NCBI GenBank assembly: GCA_964431735.1
Contig: CAYSLJ010000061.1
Location: 1 to 37,636, forward strand
Direction: 5' to 3'
DNA length: 37,636 nucleotides
Source: CALARM01 sp964431735
GTDB taxonomy: Bacteria; Vulcanimicrobiota; SpSt-956; JAKJGF01
The notes beneath the pieces are model-generated. The model searched no databases. It had not been told where the DNA came from and saw nothing but the letters and a program-made list of their open reading frames with translations. Made by a program: the position numbers and the translations under genes. Within the stretch, counting starts at the first letter, position 1. The number at the start of each line of letters is the position of its first letter. This document shows, one piece after another, positions 23,565-31,243 of the stretch.

Positions 23565-24488
23565 TCAGTCTTTACCTGATAAAGAAAGGTAGAAATCAGC
23601 TATGGCATGACCTATATTTTCAGGCTCATCTTCCGGCAAAAAATGTTTTCCCTTCCCCGTATATTTTACCTGAAGAGAGTCAAAATATTTCTCTGCCATA
23701 GAGACACCCTGTTTTCTTATGGCAGATCCGGGTTCACCATAGAGAAGAAGTTTCGGAACAGTAGAATGACGCAACCAGGAACTGTATCTGTCAATGACAT
23801 CAGCCACATCACCCGGTCTGGCTGATTGAGGAGTAATAGTATTCGGCCCCGTTCCTTCAAGCCAGACTTTTTTTCTCACTTTTTCATCACGCCATGGTGC
23901 CTGATATATTTCTATTTCTTTTTGAGAAGGTTTTCTTACCATACCCATGGCAAGCATATCCTTTACAGCCTGTTCACCTTTAGTCACAATGGCATATTCG
24001 GCTATTTTCTTTATACGGAGAAGCCTCATAATAATACGGGCAGAGAGAGGCATCTGCTTAAATGTCATATCTACAGGCATAAAAAAACCTTCAAACATGA
24101 CAATCCCCCTGATATTACATTCATTATGCATGGCATAATTCAAACCGACTATGAGTCCGAGATCCATACCGACAAGGATAATATTATTCAGATTTAAAGC
24201 TTTAAAGGTATTTTTCAGAAATTCCGTATAAGTTTCCGGGTTATAGTCTATGTCCAGAGGCTTATCACTTTTACCTGAACCTATAAGATCAACGGCAACA
24301 GTTCTTCCGTATGGAGAAATATGTGGTATGACATTTCTCCATAAATAGGCATGAACAGGTATTCCGTGAAGAAGTACTACAGAAGGTTCACCGGTGCCTG
24401 CTTCCACATAATGTATCTTTAAATTATTAACTGTCACATATCTGGATTCATAAGGAAAATCCGATGATATAATCTGACTTTTATTCAT
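23565..24488 (-). CDS. Alpha/beta hydrolase, haloalkane dehalogenase-like fold with altered halide site
   Basis: About 307 aa from ATG 24488. HGIPVHAYLWRNVIPH, DLIGSGKSDKP and VGMDLGLIVGL show a haloalkane dehalogenase-type scaffold, with nucleophile Asp109 in G-x-D-x-G and general base His282 in GKGKHFLPEDEPE. The halide-gripping residues differ: Trp after the nucleophile is Leu110, and Asn of HGNP is Ile43. Without them dehalogenation is doubtful; an Asp nucleophile would suit an epoxide- or ester-type reaction instead. An earlier ATG (24503) overlaps the small membrane protein gene upstream, with which it is probably translationally coupled. No separate Shine-Dalgarno is clear. Confidence 0.75.
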   Translation of the reverse strand: MNKSQIISSDFPYESRYVTVNNLKIHYVEAGTGEPSVVLLHGIPVHAYLWRNVIPHISPYGRTVAVDLIGSGKSDKPLDIDYNPETYTEFLKNTFKALNLNNIILVGMDLGLIVGLNYAMHNECNIRGIVMFEGFFMPVDMTFKQMPLSARIIMRLLRIKKIAEYAIVTKGEQAVKDMLAMGMVRKPSQKEIEIYQAPWRDEKVRKKVWLEGTGPNTITPQSARPGDVADVIDRYSSWLRHSTVPKLLLYGEPGSAIRKQGVSMAEKYFDSLQVKYTGKGKHFLPEDEPENIGHAIADFYLSLSGKD

Positions 24489-24762
24489 TTTTATTTTTCT
24501 CATTTTTCTCAGATCTATTTTCGAATAACACTGTTATCAGATGAATAATACCGGTATATTTAAGTTCAGGATCAACATATTGATGCAATACATAAAAAAG
24601 AAAATAATAAAATCTCGCCGATGCCCATATAAGTAAGAGACACAATATAAAGACGGAAAACTTCGGACATTCCGTTATGATCAGAACAACAGACAATAAA
24701 ATAATTAAAAGGAAGAAAAATCCTTTTAACACAATTAATTTCTTTGATTTTAAATCTCCCAT
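24481..24762 (-). CDS. Small membrane protein (93 aa)
   Basis: Not recognised. Two hydrophobic helices (residues about 13-30, GFFFLLIILLSVVLIIT, and 35-58, FSVFILCLLLIWASARFYYF) are followed by a polar tail ending EKNEKNKNE. Its stop codon lies within the start region of the following hydrolase gene, so the two are an overlapping pair and may act together at the membrane. The ATG has no perfect ribosome binding site, although a purine-rich GGATATTTCT lies upstream. Small two-helix proteins can be accessory subunits or regulators; nothing here decides between them. Confidence 0.55.
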   Translation of the reverse strand: MGDLKSKKLIVLKGFFFLLIILLSVVLIITECPKFSVFILCLLLIWASARFYYFLFYVLHQYVDPELKYTGIIHLITVLFENRSEKNEKNKNE

Positions 24763-24824
24763 AGAAATATCCTTATATATTGTTAAACAGAGATTACGCT
24801 GCTGTCATGCATGGTCATGGACAT

Positions 24825-25268
24825 TCAGACTGACTTCTCCAGTATTTCCGTAAGAATTTTACGGAGTTTTTCCCTGTCTTCACCGGTAAGTTTTACCGGG
24901 CCTTTAGTCCTCTCCCCTGCTCTTCTCAATTTTGCGTCTCTGTGTCTTTTTGCAAGCATATAATCCATTTTATCAGGTTCATAAACCATACCTCTCGGAG
25001 AAACGGCATAAGCCTGTTTACTCAGTATGAGAGATGCAAGTCCCCAGTCTCCCGTAATTACAATATCTCCTTTTTCTGTCATGTTAAAAATCTTCATATC
25101 GGCAGCCTGGCTTATATTATCTACAACAACAAGACTTACATGGTCATGATCTTCTTTATAAAAATGAGACACACTTAATACTATTACAACAGAAACTTTA
25201 TATTTTGCTGCAAGCTCTATAACAACTTCTTTAAAGGGAGAAGAATCTCCGTCAATTATTATCTTCAT
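24825..25268 (-). CDS. yaiI: YaiI/YqxD family protein (UPF0178, DUF188)
   Basis: A 147-aa protein. MKIIIDGDSSPFKEVVIELA corresponds to the family start (D-x-D-x-x-P), KGDIVITGDWGLASLILSK holds the conserved DxxLA/S segment, and AVSPRGMVYEPDKMDYML and the final KGPVKLTGEDREKL are also typical. The fold is PIN-like with acidic residues that could bind metal; the biochemical role is not established. The family normally has Cys in DADACP, replaced here by Ser-Ser. The ATG overlaps the stop of the CofE-like gene by 4 bp (ATGA), so the two are coupled. Confidence 0.85.
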   Translation of the reverse strand: MKIIIDGDSSPFKEVVIELAAKYKVSVVIVLSVSHFYKEDHDHVSLVVVDNISQAADMKIFNMTEKGDIVITGDWGLASLILSKQAYAVSPRGMVYEPDKMDYMLAKRHRDAKLRRAGERTKGPVKLTGEDREKLRKILTEILEKSV

Positions 25269-26461
25269 TTCGGAGGCCTTATCAAAACTATAGGAGTCTG
25301 TTCGTCTGCATTTCCCTGGGGGTTATGTTTCAGAGCTTTCACTATAATTTCCCTGTCTTTCAGAGTAGAACCGAGTACATCCACTTTACCGAGATCATTT
25401 GCATCTACCACCGTGGCATCAAGGCCTGTTTTTGCTTTTATTTCTTCGGAAACCTTCTGAGGATCTTTCGGGCCGAGAACTACATATTTATCAAAAGGCG
25501 GCATAGTGCCGGGCGGATCATCTATAGTAGCGGCAGGTCTTCCTGCAAGCCTGTAAAAATCTCCTTTTCTCCCTATAAATTTACCGAGAGAACCAAGTGT
25601 AAATGAAATAAGTATACGCCACAGTCCCACTTCTCTTATAGCCATTTCAAGGCTGTAAGGAGAAGAGAGACTTGCATCCTGCTGAAAAAACCTGTTCAGC
25701 CTCGTAGCCCAGTATCCCGGTTTTATTGTTTCAATATAAACAGCCCTTCCCTGAAGTATGGCTATAACACTTTCCGCTATGGCAACTATATCACCTTCCT
25801 GAGAGAGAGGTATAACATATTTATTCAATACATCCATCAAGGTATCTTTTTCTCTCAGTATATGAGTTTTTACCGGTATGGTTTTTATCGATTCATCTAC
25901 AGGCTTTCTCGGAGAAACAGGCGGAATTTCCTCCTTTACTACCGGCAATTCACCTGATACAACCTCCAGGTCTTCAGGTTTTATAAGGAATTCTTTTCGT
26001 TCATGTATTAAAGGATTTCTTCCGTAATATTTATAATACAACTCGAAATACATTTCTTCAGGTACTTCATTTCTATATACGGTTTTACCGTCTTTATGTT
26101 TTATGCTGACAGAACCTTTAAGGACTACTTTTTTCCCCGGCTTTACAAGGAAGGCTTCCCAGTAATTGTCATGATATACTGGAAGTTCGGGATTTATAAT
26201 CTGTGATTTTATAATAAAATCATTATATTTATTTCCTTCAGGTTCCAGACGGAAGAGACCGTCTATTACTATGGCCTGCTGTTTCCCCCGGTTTTCAAAA
26301 GGAACTGTAAAGGTGAGTAAAATTTCATTATCGGTAAGTCTGAGCTGCTTTTCTTTTATATCATTCACCTTCAGATCGCAATCGCCCATTTTTTTACACA
26401 TAGATTCAAAAATTATATATAGAACAAATAAAGCGCATAATGTCAGTAAAATATAAATCAT
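25265..26461 (-). CDS. Membrane-anchored protein with a C-terminal F420-0:gamma-glutamyl ligase-like (CofE-like) domain
   Basis: A 398-aa protein in three parts. A single N-terminal membrane helix (MIYILLTLCALFVLYIIF) comes first. Residues about 35-165 look like a beta-sandwich (LLTFTVPFENRG, VVLKGSVSIKHKDGK). Residues about 198-398 resemble CofE: VKTHILREKDTLMDVLNKYV, GDIVAIAESVIAILQGR, YSLEMAIREVG, GRPAATIDDPPGTMPPFDKY, and a final KALKHNPQGNADEQTPIVLI. CofE-type enzymes add glutamate to a phospholactyl deazaflavin; no other F420 genes are nearby, so the domain may ligate something else. AAGGAG precedes the start, and it is coupled to YaiI by an ATGA overlap. The promoter must lie in or beyond the heptamer array at 26482. 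Confidence 0.65.
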   Translation of the reverse strand: MIYILLTLCALFVLYIIFESMCKKMGDCDLKVNDIKEKQLRLTDNEILLTFTVPFENRGKQQAIVIDGLFRLEPEGNKYNDFIIKSQIINPELPVYHDNYWEAFLVKPGKKVVLKGSVSIKHKDGKTVYRNEVPEEMYFELYYKYYGRNPLIHERKEFLIKPEDLEVVSGELPVVKEEIPPVSPRKPVDESIKTIPVKTHILREKDTLMDVLNKYVIPLSQEGDIVAIAESVIAILQGRAVYIETIKPGYWATRLNRFFQQDASLSSPYSLEMAIREVGLWRILISFTLGSLGKFIGRKGDFYRLAGRPAATIDDPPGTMPPFDKYVVLGPKDPQKVSEEIKAKTGLDATVVDANDLGKVDVLGSTLKDREIIVKALKHNPQGNADEQTPIVLIRPPK

Positions 26462-26481
26462 CGTTTTTCTCCTTTTTTTAA

Positions 26482-26632
26482 CGTGACGCGTAACGCGTGA
26501 TGCGTGACGGGTGGTTCGTGATGCGTGATGCGTAATGCGTGATGTGTAATGCGTATTAATCCCGGGCGTTTAAATAAACGCCCCTCCTTACCCTTCACTT
26601 TTCACTTTTCACTACTCACTACTCACTACTTT
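26482..26632 (-). repeat. Heptamer arrays between ddl and the CofE-like gene
   Basis: CGTGACG, CGTAACG, CGTGATG, CGTGACG and then CGTGATG/CGTAATG units occupy 26482-26555. A second block of minus-strand GTGAAAA and GTGAGTA units occupies about 26592-26632 and contains the ddl stop codon. A hairpin lies between them. Confidence 0.8.
26564..26583 (-). terminator. Hairpin downstream of ddl, probable terminator
   Basis: A perfect 9-bp stem, GGGCGTTTA (26564-26572) with TAAACGCCC (26575-26583), has a 2-base AA centre. It is GC-rich and sits about 45 bp past the ddl stop. No long T-run follows on either strand, so efficiency is uncertain. Confidence 0.45.
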
Positions 26633-27753
26633 CTCTCGACCTTGCTCTTTTTATGCCTGTGTCCGTCCATTGCCAGTTCTACAAGCCTTGTGAGCAGTTC
26701 CGGGAAAGAAATTCCCATTGCTCTTGCAGCCTGAGGGAAAAGGGAATTCCTGGTCATACCGGGGATTGTATTTGTTTCAAGAACATATAATTCATCATCC
26801 TTTATAATCATATCTGTTCGTGAAAATCCGGCACATCCCAGGACTTTATGAACCTTTATACCCAGTTCCTGTGCTCTCAGGGTAAGCTCTTCAGAGATCT
26901 TTGCAGGTGTAATTTCCCGGGTACTCCCGTTGTATTTCACATCATAATCAAAAAAAACGGCACTGTCGGGAGGTATTATTTCCACCAGAGGCAAAGCGGA
27001 AGGTTCTTCCCCGGCAAAAGATCCCAGGACTGGACAGGTTATTTCCGTACCCTTTATATATTCTTCCACAATTACTCTGTTATCATAATCAAGGGCGAGA
27101 AGCATTTTCTCTTTCAATTCATCCTTTGATTTTACAATGAACGTTCCCACACTGGAACCCAGATTTGAAGGTTTTACAACACAGGGATAAGACAGATTCA
27201 TTTCTATATTATTAATTAACTTATCAGAATTTTTCTGCCATTCCCAGTAATCACATGTCACAAAACCGGGTGTTTTTATATTATTATATATATAAACTTC
27301 TTTGCATTTCGCTTTATCCATTGCAAGAGCACTGGCAAGAACGCCTGAACCCGTATAGGGTATATTCATCATTTCAAGTAATCCCTGGACTGTGCCGTCT
27401 TCTCCGAAGGGGCCGTGAAGTGCCAGAAATACGACATCGATTTTTTCCTCGTCCCCGCCTTTAAGGTGTTCTATATTACTGTTTGAAAGAACAGGCCAGT
27501 TTTCTTCCGCAATATTTACAGTATGAGAGCCTTTACTGTCAATTATAGAGAAGACACCTTCTCTTACGTCAAGTTCTTTTCCTTCTGAAACATACCCGCC
27601 CGGTATAAGCCATTCGCCGTTCTTTTTAATCTTTACAGGTTTTACGTTATATTTAGTCTTATCCAGAGCATTTACAACTTCTTCTCCTGATTTAAGAGAA
27701 ATTTCATGTTCTGCTGTTTTACCTCCCATAAGGACTGCTACATTGATTTTCAT
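26626..27753 (-). CDS. ddl: D-alanine--D-alanine ligase
   Basis: About 375 aa from ATG 27753, chosen for AAAGGTGG upstream and the family start MKINVAVLMGGKTAEHEISL; the longer frame from 27807 runs through a parS site. The ATP-grasp fold shows LHGPFGEDGTVQGLLEMMNI, PYTGSGVLASALAMDK, PCVVKPSNLGSSVG, IVEEYIKGTEIT, and GRTDMIIKDDELYVLETNTI with the Mg-binding Glu and Asn. It joins two D-Ala for peptidoglycan in the cytosol. The VERK terminus is followed by TAG taken from a GTGAGTA-type heptamer, so a short C-terminal tail may have been altered by the array. Confidence 0.95.
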   Translation of the reverse strand: MKINVAVLMGGKTAEHEISLKSGEEVVNALDKTKYNVKPVKIKKNGEWLIPGGYVSEGKELDVREGVFSIIDSKGSHTVNIAEENWPVLSNSNIEHLKGGDEEKIDVVFLALHGPFGEDGTVQGLLEMMNIPYTGSGVLASALAMDKAKCKEVYIYNNIKTPGFVTCDYWEWQKNSDKLINNIEMNLSYPCVVKPSNLGSSVGTFIVKSKDELKEKMLLALDYDNRVIVEEYIKGTEITCPVLGSFAGEEPSALPLVEIIPPDSAVFFDYDVKYNGSTREITPAKISEELTLRAQELGIKVHKVLGCAGFSRTDMIIKDDELYVLETNTIPGMTRNSLFPQAARAMGISFPELLTRLVELAMDGHRHKKSKVERK

Positions 27754-27769
27754 AAAAAATCCACCTTTC

Positions 27770-27785
27770 TGTTTCACGTGAAACA
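27770..27785 (+). promoter_or_regulatory. parS site (ParB/Spo0J binding site)
   Basis: TGTTTCACGTGAAACA is a perfect 16-bp palindrome and fits the widely conserved parS consensus TGTTNCACGTGAAACA. It sits 16 bp upstream of the ddl start codon. Confidence 0.85.
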
Positions 27786-27807
27786 TTTGCATCGTGACGC
27801 GTAACAC

Positions 27808-27905
27808 TTACTGAGGTAAGCATAAATAATACATATATACTCTCGTGACGCGTAACGCGTGACGGGAGGAAAACGTTTATTAAATGCTTATGCTCAGGTC
27901 AATAA
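27808..27905 (-). mobile_element. Element A, copy 6
   Basis: A full-length copy of 98 bp. The ends are TTACTGAGGTAAGCATAA and, read inward, TTATTGACCTGAGCATAA; the core is CGTGACG, CGTAACG, CGTGACG. An extra CGTGACG-CGTAACA pair lies just outside it (27793-27806). Confidence 0.78.
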
Positions 27906-27914
27906 TCTAAAAAT

Positions 27915-28709
27915 TCATCTAAAATTTTTAACTTTTATCTTTTTTTTATTTCCATAAACAAGTATAACACTTGACATGGCCCTGGATGTGTAGGTTAAAT
28001 ACTTACCTTTATAGTAAAGTGCGGAACTGGTTCCGCCATCAAGATTTACCGCGTAAAGACAACCAAGATCCTTCATAATATATGCAAGAGTTCTTAAAAA
28101 AACTTTACTTTCGACTGTTACAAGGAGCAGTTTATTATATGCAGTTATACCTATGGCACTTCTTCTGTTCTGGCTGTATACGGCAGGGTCACGAAAACCT
28201 TCATCTGCAGGATTAAGAATAACCTCTCCTTCTATAACAAGAGTGGGGCCGGAACATATAACACTTTCAAAAGGAGACCAGTCAATTCTGCTTCCCTGCT
28301 GTCCGCTTACATGGTGAAAGGTAACCTGATTTTCTTTATCCACACAGACTGCTGTGCCTATATAGCCGTTATTTACAAGTTTTCCTCCTATCACTATAGT
28401 TCCTACCGGTTTATAAGTAACTGTATCAAAAAAAGTACCATTAATAGCTGCCGTTGGTTTATAATAATCTATAAAACTGCTGAATTTTCTTCCAGGATAA
28501 TGGCCATGAGAATCTGAGAAACCTCTTACTACAGCAGGAGTCACCTTTATATCGGCAGAGTTGAGGTTTACCTGAACGATATGAACATAAACACCTCTGA
28601 CTTTCTGTCCGTTATAGGAAACAGCATCGACCTCTTTACCATAACAGAAAGCTATCATATAGAATGATAAAAATATATAAAAAGATATAAGTTTTATAAA
28701 AAAAGACAC
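27915..28709 (-). CDS. Secreted phosphodiester glycosidase family protein (NAGPA/DUF2233)
   Basis: A 264-aa protein starting with GTG at 28709, supported by AAGGAG 8 bp upstream. The signal peptide is FFIKLISFYIFLSFYMIAFCYG. The NAGPA domain shows AINGTFFDTVTYKPVGTIVI, ICSGPTLV, SQNRRSAIGIT and the hallmark AVNLDGGTSSALYYKGK near the C-terminus. Members act on N-acetylglucosamine phosphodiesters and related exopolymers or wall glycans outside the cytoplasm. It lies upstream of ddl on the same strand, but element A copy 6 lies between, so a shared transcript is uncertain. Confidence 0.88.
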   Translation of the reverse strand: MSFFIKLISFYIFLSFYMIAFCYGKEVDAVSYNGQKVRGVYVHIVQVNLNSADIKVTPAVVRGFSDSHGHYPGRKFSSFIDYYKPTAAINGTFFDTVTYKPVGTIVIGGKLVNNGYIGTAVCVDKENQVTFHHVSGQQGSRIDWSPFESVICSGPTLVIEGEVILNPADEGFRDPAVYSQNRRSAIGITAYNKLLLVTVESKVFLRTLAYIMKDLGCLYAVNLDGGTSSALYYKGKYLTYTSRAMSSVILVYGNKKKIKVKNFR

Positions 28710-28732
28710 AATTTTATCTCCTTAATCAAAAA

Positions 28733-28790
28733 CGTGAAAAGCGAAAAGTATACATGGGTTATTTTTTTCGCATCTCACGTCTCACGTGAC
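28733..28790. repeat. Degenerate heptamer stretch
   Basis: GTGAAAA/GCGAAAA-type units (about 28734-28748) and CTCACGT-type units (28773-28788) lie in the divergent region between the glycosidase and the 544-aa gene. The rest of 28790-28930 shows no named feature except GGAGGT before 28945. Confidence 0.45.
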
Positions 28791-28944
28791 TATTAATTTC
28801 TTTAAAAAAAGAAAAAATCCTTTTAAGGAAATATCAGGAAGGAATAAAATATATAAAAGAGAAATGTATCTTCGGCTAAAGCCCTCATTATAAGTCATGC
28901 GTTTCGTGTGAGAAAAATAAAATAAATGATAAACGGAGGTACAT

Positions 28945-30579
28945 ATGAACCCTCAGTTATATGCTTCTCCCAATACTGTATATACTGTTACCCGTGACAG
29001 ACAATCAATGAGTATATACAAAATGGACAGACCTTTATATACATGGGAATATTCTTTTCAGGATTTTATAGTTGTAGGAATAAGCAATTACGGAAATATA
29101 GCATGTATTGCAGATGATAAATTCTACATATTTGAAAAAGAAGGTCTTATAACAGGTCCTGTAATGCAGATCAGCCCGGAATACGAATCACCGCCTAATT
29201 CTATAAAATATAATATGAAAGTTGATGATAAGGGCATTCAGGTCTGTTATGAAAGAATTACAGAAAAAACCTTCCTGAATAAAAAAACCTATCAGTCAGA
29301 GATATATGCCTATAATTTACATACGGGACAAACCGTAAACTGGTGGGGATTTACAAGAGACAACAAACAGAATCTGGATCTGGACTGGACTATTTCAAAA
29401 GAACTTAACTATATAACATTTCTGGAAAAATTTTATATTTCCATACATAAAGATTATTATAAGCTCCATCTTCTGGATATAAGGAGAAACTCTTCACTTT
29501 ATACAATACAGATCAATGATATATACGAACCTGCCTTAATGCTAACTTCCGGCGGCCAGGTAATTCTCCACTGTCATTCTGCAAAGATAAACAGGCTATT
29601 AACCTTTAATACAAAAGGAGAAAAATATGAGCTTATACTGCCGAATTCTTTCAGTATTTTTGGGACAGGCAGACATATAATAGCAATAAAACACACAGGT
29701 AACAGTCAATTTATCTTTATTTCCACGGAAAAACATTCCGAATATACGGTTGATCTGACTATACTGGACAATCATCAAATAGATTATAATGTTTTTATAA
29801 AAGATAATGATGAAATTGCTCTTATATACAGAGTGCCTGGCGAGAAAATTTTCCGCCGTCTCGAAGCGCCTCTGGAAGATTTTCTTATACATATAAAAAG
29901 ATGGCAACTTGTATTAAAAGATCAGGAAAAACAGAAAAACCTCTCCCGTAAACAGCAGTTAAAGGAACAGGAAGAAATAACCTTTGACACTGCAAAATCA
30001 AGGCTTCTGACACAGTCTGCTCTTAAACATCACAATTTGAGGAAAGACAAGATATACAGTAAAGTTATACAGATAGATCAATTAATGAGTAAATTAAATG
30101 AACAGTACATCTGTCAGTCACTGCCTGAAGTTCAGTATAAAGAAAACAGAGCAAAACTTGTAGACTCATTATCCAGACTGGAAGAAGTGGCAAAAAGGTT
30201 TGGCATGGATATAAAAGAAGAGGATTTCCCGTCTGATCTGACTGTTACTGAGAATCTGAAAAAAGAAATCGATCTTCTCAGAGGGGAAAAGAAAATAACC
30301 TTTGATGTCTATAAAAAATGGGAAGAAAAAGTAAGGCTTATGAAAATAAAGCAAAAAGAAAAAAAGAAAATAGAAAGCAAAGATGGAGGAAAGGAGAGAC
30401 AATCCATAGCGGAAGAAGAGCAGAAGGTTATGAAACTTCTGGAACTTCTTGAGGAAAGATTGATAGAAGGAGAAATTTCAGAAACTTTATTCCTGGAATT
30501 AAGAAATAAATATAACAGCAGACTGGAAGGTTTAAGAGGTAAAGCTCCTTCTCAAAAAGGAATTGTGTTTAAAAAATGA
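28945..30579 (+). CDS. Hypothetical protein: beta-propeller-like N-terminus, coiled-coil C-terminus
   Basis: A 544-aa protein, not recognised. Residues 1-320 alternate short beta strands with W/Y/D-rich turns (IVVGISNYGNIACIADDKFY, LNYITFLEKFYISIHKDYY, RHIIAIKHTGNSQFIFIS), the look of a WD/YVTN-like propeller. Residues about 325-520 are highly charged and helical, with long Lys/Glu runs typical of coiled coil. The end, LLEERLIEGEISETLFLELR, resembles the short helical SHOCT-type hairpin (LEERLxxGEISExEY). No signal peptide or membrane segment is seen, so it is probably a cytosolic scaffold. GGAGGT lies 5 bp before the ATG. It is monocistronic. Confidence 0.6.
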   Translation: MNPQLYASPNTVYTVTRDRQSMSIYKMDRPLYTWEYSFQDFIVVGISNYGNIACIADDKFYIFEKEGLITGPVMQISPEYESPPNSIKYNMKVDDKGIQVCYERITEKTFLNKKTYQSEIYAYNLHTGQTVNWWGFTRDNKQNLDLDWTISKELNYITFLEKFYISIHKDYYKLHLLDIRRNSSLYTIQINDIYEPALMLTSGGQVILHCHSAKINRLLTFNTKGEKYELILPNSFSIFGTGRHIIAIKHTGNSQFIFISTEKHSEYTVDLTILDNHQIDYNVFIKDNDEIALIYRVPGEKIFRRLEAPLEDFLIHIKRWQLVLKDQEKQKNLSRKQQLKEQEEITFDTAKSRLLTQSALKHHNLRKDKIYSKVIQIDQLMSKLNEQYICQSLPEVQYKENRAKLVDSLSRLEEVAKRFGMDIKEEDFPSDLTVTENLKKEIDLLRGEKKITFDVYKKWEEKVRLMKIKQKEKKKIESKDGGKERQSIAEEEQKVMKLLELLEERLIEGEISETLFLELRNKYNSRLEGLRGKAPSQKGIVFKK

Positions 30580-30770
30580 CAGGTGATTTATATGGGTTTT
30601 GAGTTTCAGGTGTTGTATTATGGGTTACGGGTTTACCTTCCTGACCTGACACCAAAAAACTATCACATGTATCAATTAAGAAATTTTATATGAAAATGAT
30701 GAAGTTTTATGCTCCACTGTCTGTTCATTTTCATATTTGGTTGTGACCGATACGGTCATGTCTGTTAGTA

Positions 30771-31001
30771 AGTGTTCAGCAGTTAGCTATCAGCTAAAAC
30801 TTACAAAGGAGTTGTAAAAAAATAACCTTATCATATTTAAAATCGTAACGCGTTACGCGAGGACAAAAACCATAATTTTCCAGAGTTATTTTCTTACAGT
30901 CCCAAAGCCTGACTGTGCAAATCAGTCTGAAAAAATATTTAACGACATTTATTATGTAATTCCTGTAAAAGTTGACTGCTATGTGCTGATAGCTGAACGC
31001 T
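30771..31001. mobile_element. Element D (TA-flanked, AGC-heptamer ends)
   Basis: The ends AGTGTTCAGC (30771-30780) and GCTGAACGCT (30992-31001) are inverted repeats with TA outside each (30769-30770 and 31002-31003). Just inside each end are heptamers of another class: AGCAGTT, AGCTATC, AGCTAAA on the left, and on the opposite strand AGCTATC, AGCACAT, AGCAGTC on the right. Element C copy 2 lies in the middle. Confidence 0.5.
30812..30900 (+). mobile_element. Element C, copy 2
   Basis: An 89-bp element. The ends TTGTAAAAAAATAAC and, read inward, CTGTAAGAAAATAAC match at 13 of 15 positions. The core has CGTAACG and CGTTACG. It matches 7045-7140 throughout. Confidence 0.7.
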
Positions 31002-31161
31002 TACGAAATTTATGAAATCAAGTGCAATTTCTAACAAAAATGAACATATCTATCATAAAAAAACGCTATGAAAACATTTGCATTCAATTTATCTGTTATG
31101 TTATAATTTTCACGAGAAGCCTTATAAAATAAAGAATAGAAAGGAGAAAGGGCAATTATGT

Positions 31162-31192
31162 TCGTAACGCGTGACGCGTGACGCGTGACGCG
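31162..31192 (+). repeat. CGTNACG heptamer array
   Basis: CGTAACG followed by three CGTGACG units and a partial unit lie upstream of the Cu-amine-oxidase-N-like gene. No terminal inverted repeats are obvious here, so this is an array without a recognisable host element. Confidence 0.75.
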
Positions 31193-31243
31193 AGATAGAG
31201 CCATATCGATAGGAGCATAAATAAAATAACATTTTACATCTTT

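Larger units (their letters stand above)
30580..31243. other. 664-bp gene-free region holding nested elements
   Basis: It contains element D (30771-31001) with element C copy 2 inside it, a CGTNACG array at 31162-31190 and a TGACC/GGTCA hairpin near 30746-30760. At 30593-30640 is a T/G-rich stretch that can be read as degenerate heptamers (GGGTTTT, GAGTTTC, AGGTGTT). No gene is seen. Confidence 0.6.

Noticed and set aside
26482..26632. CRISPR array
   Set aside because: Units are 7 bp without spacers, several unit sequences are mixed, and no cas genes are present.
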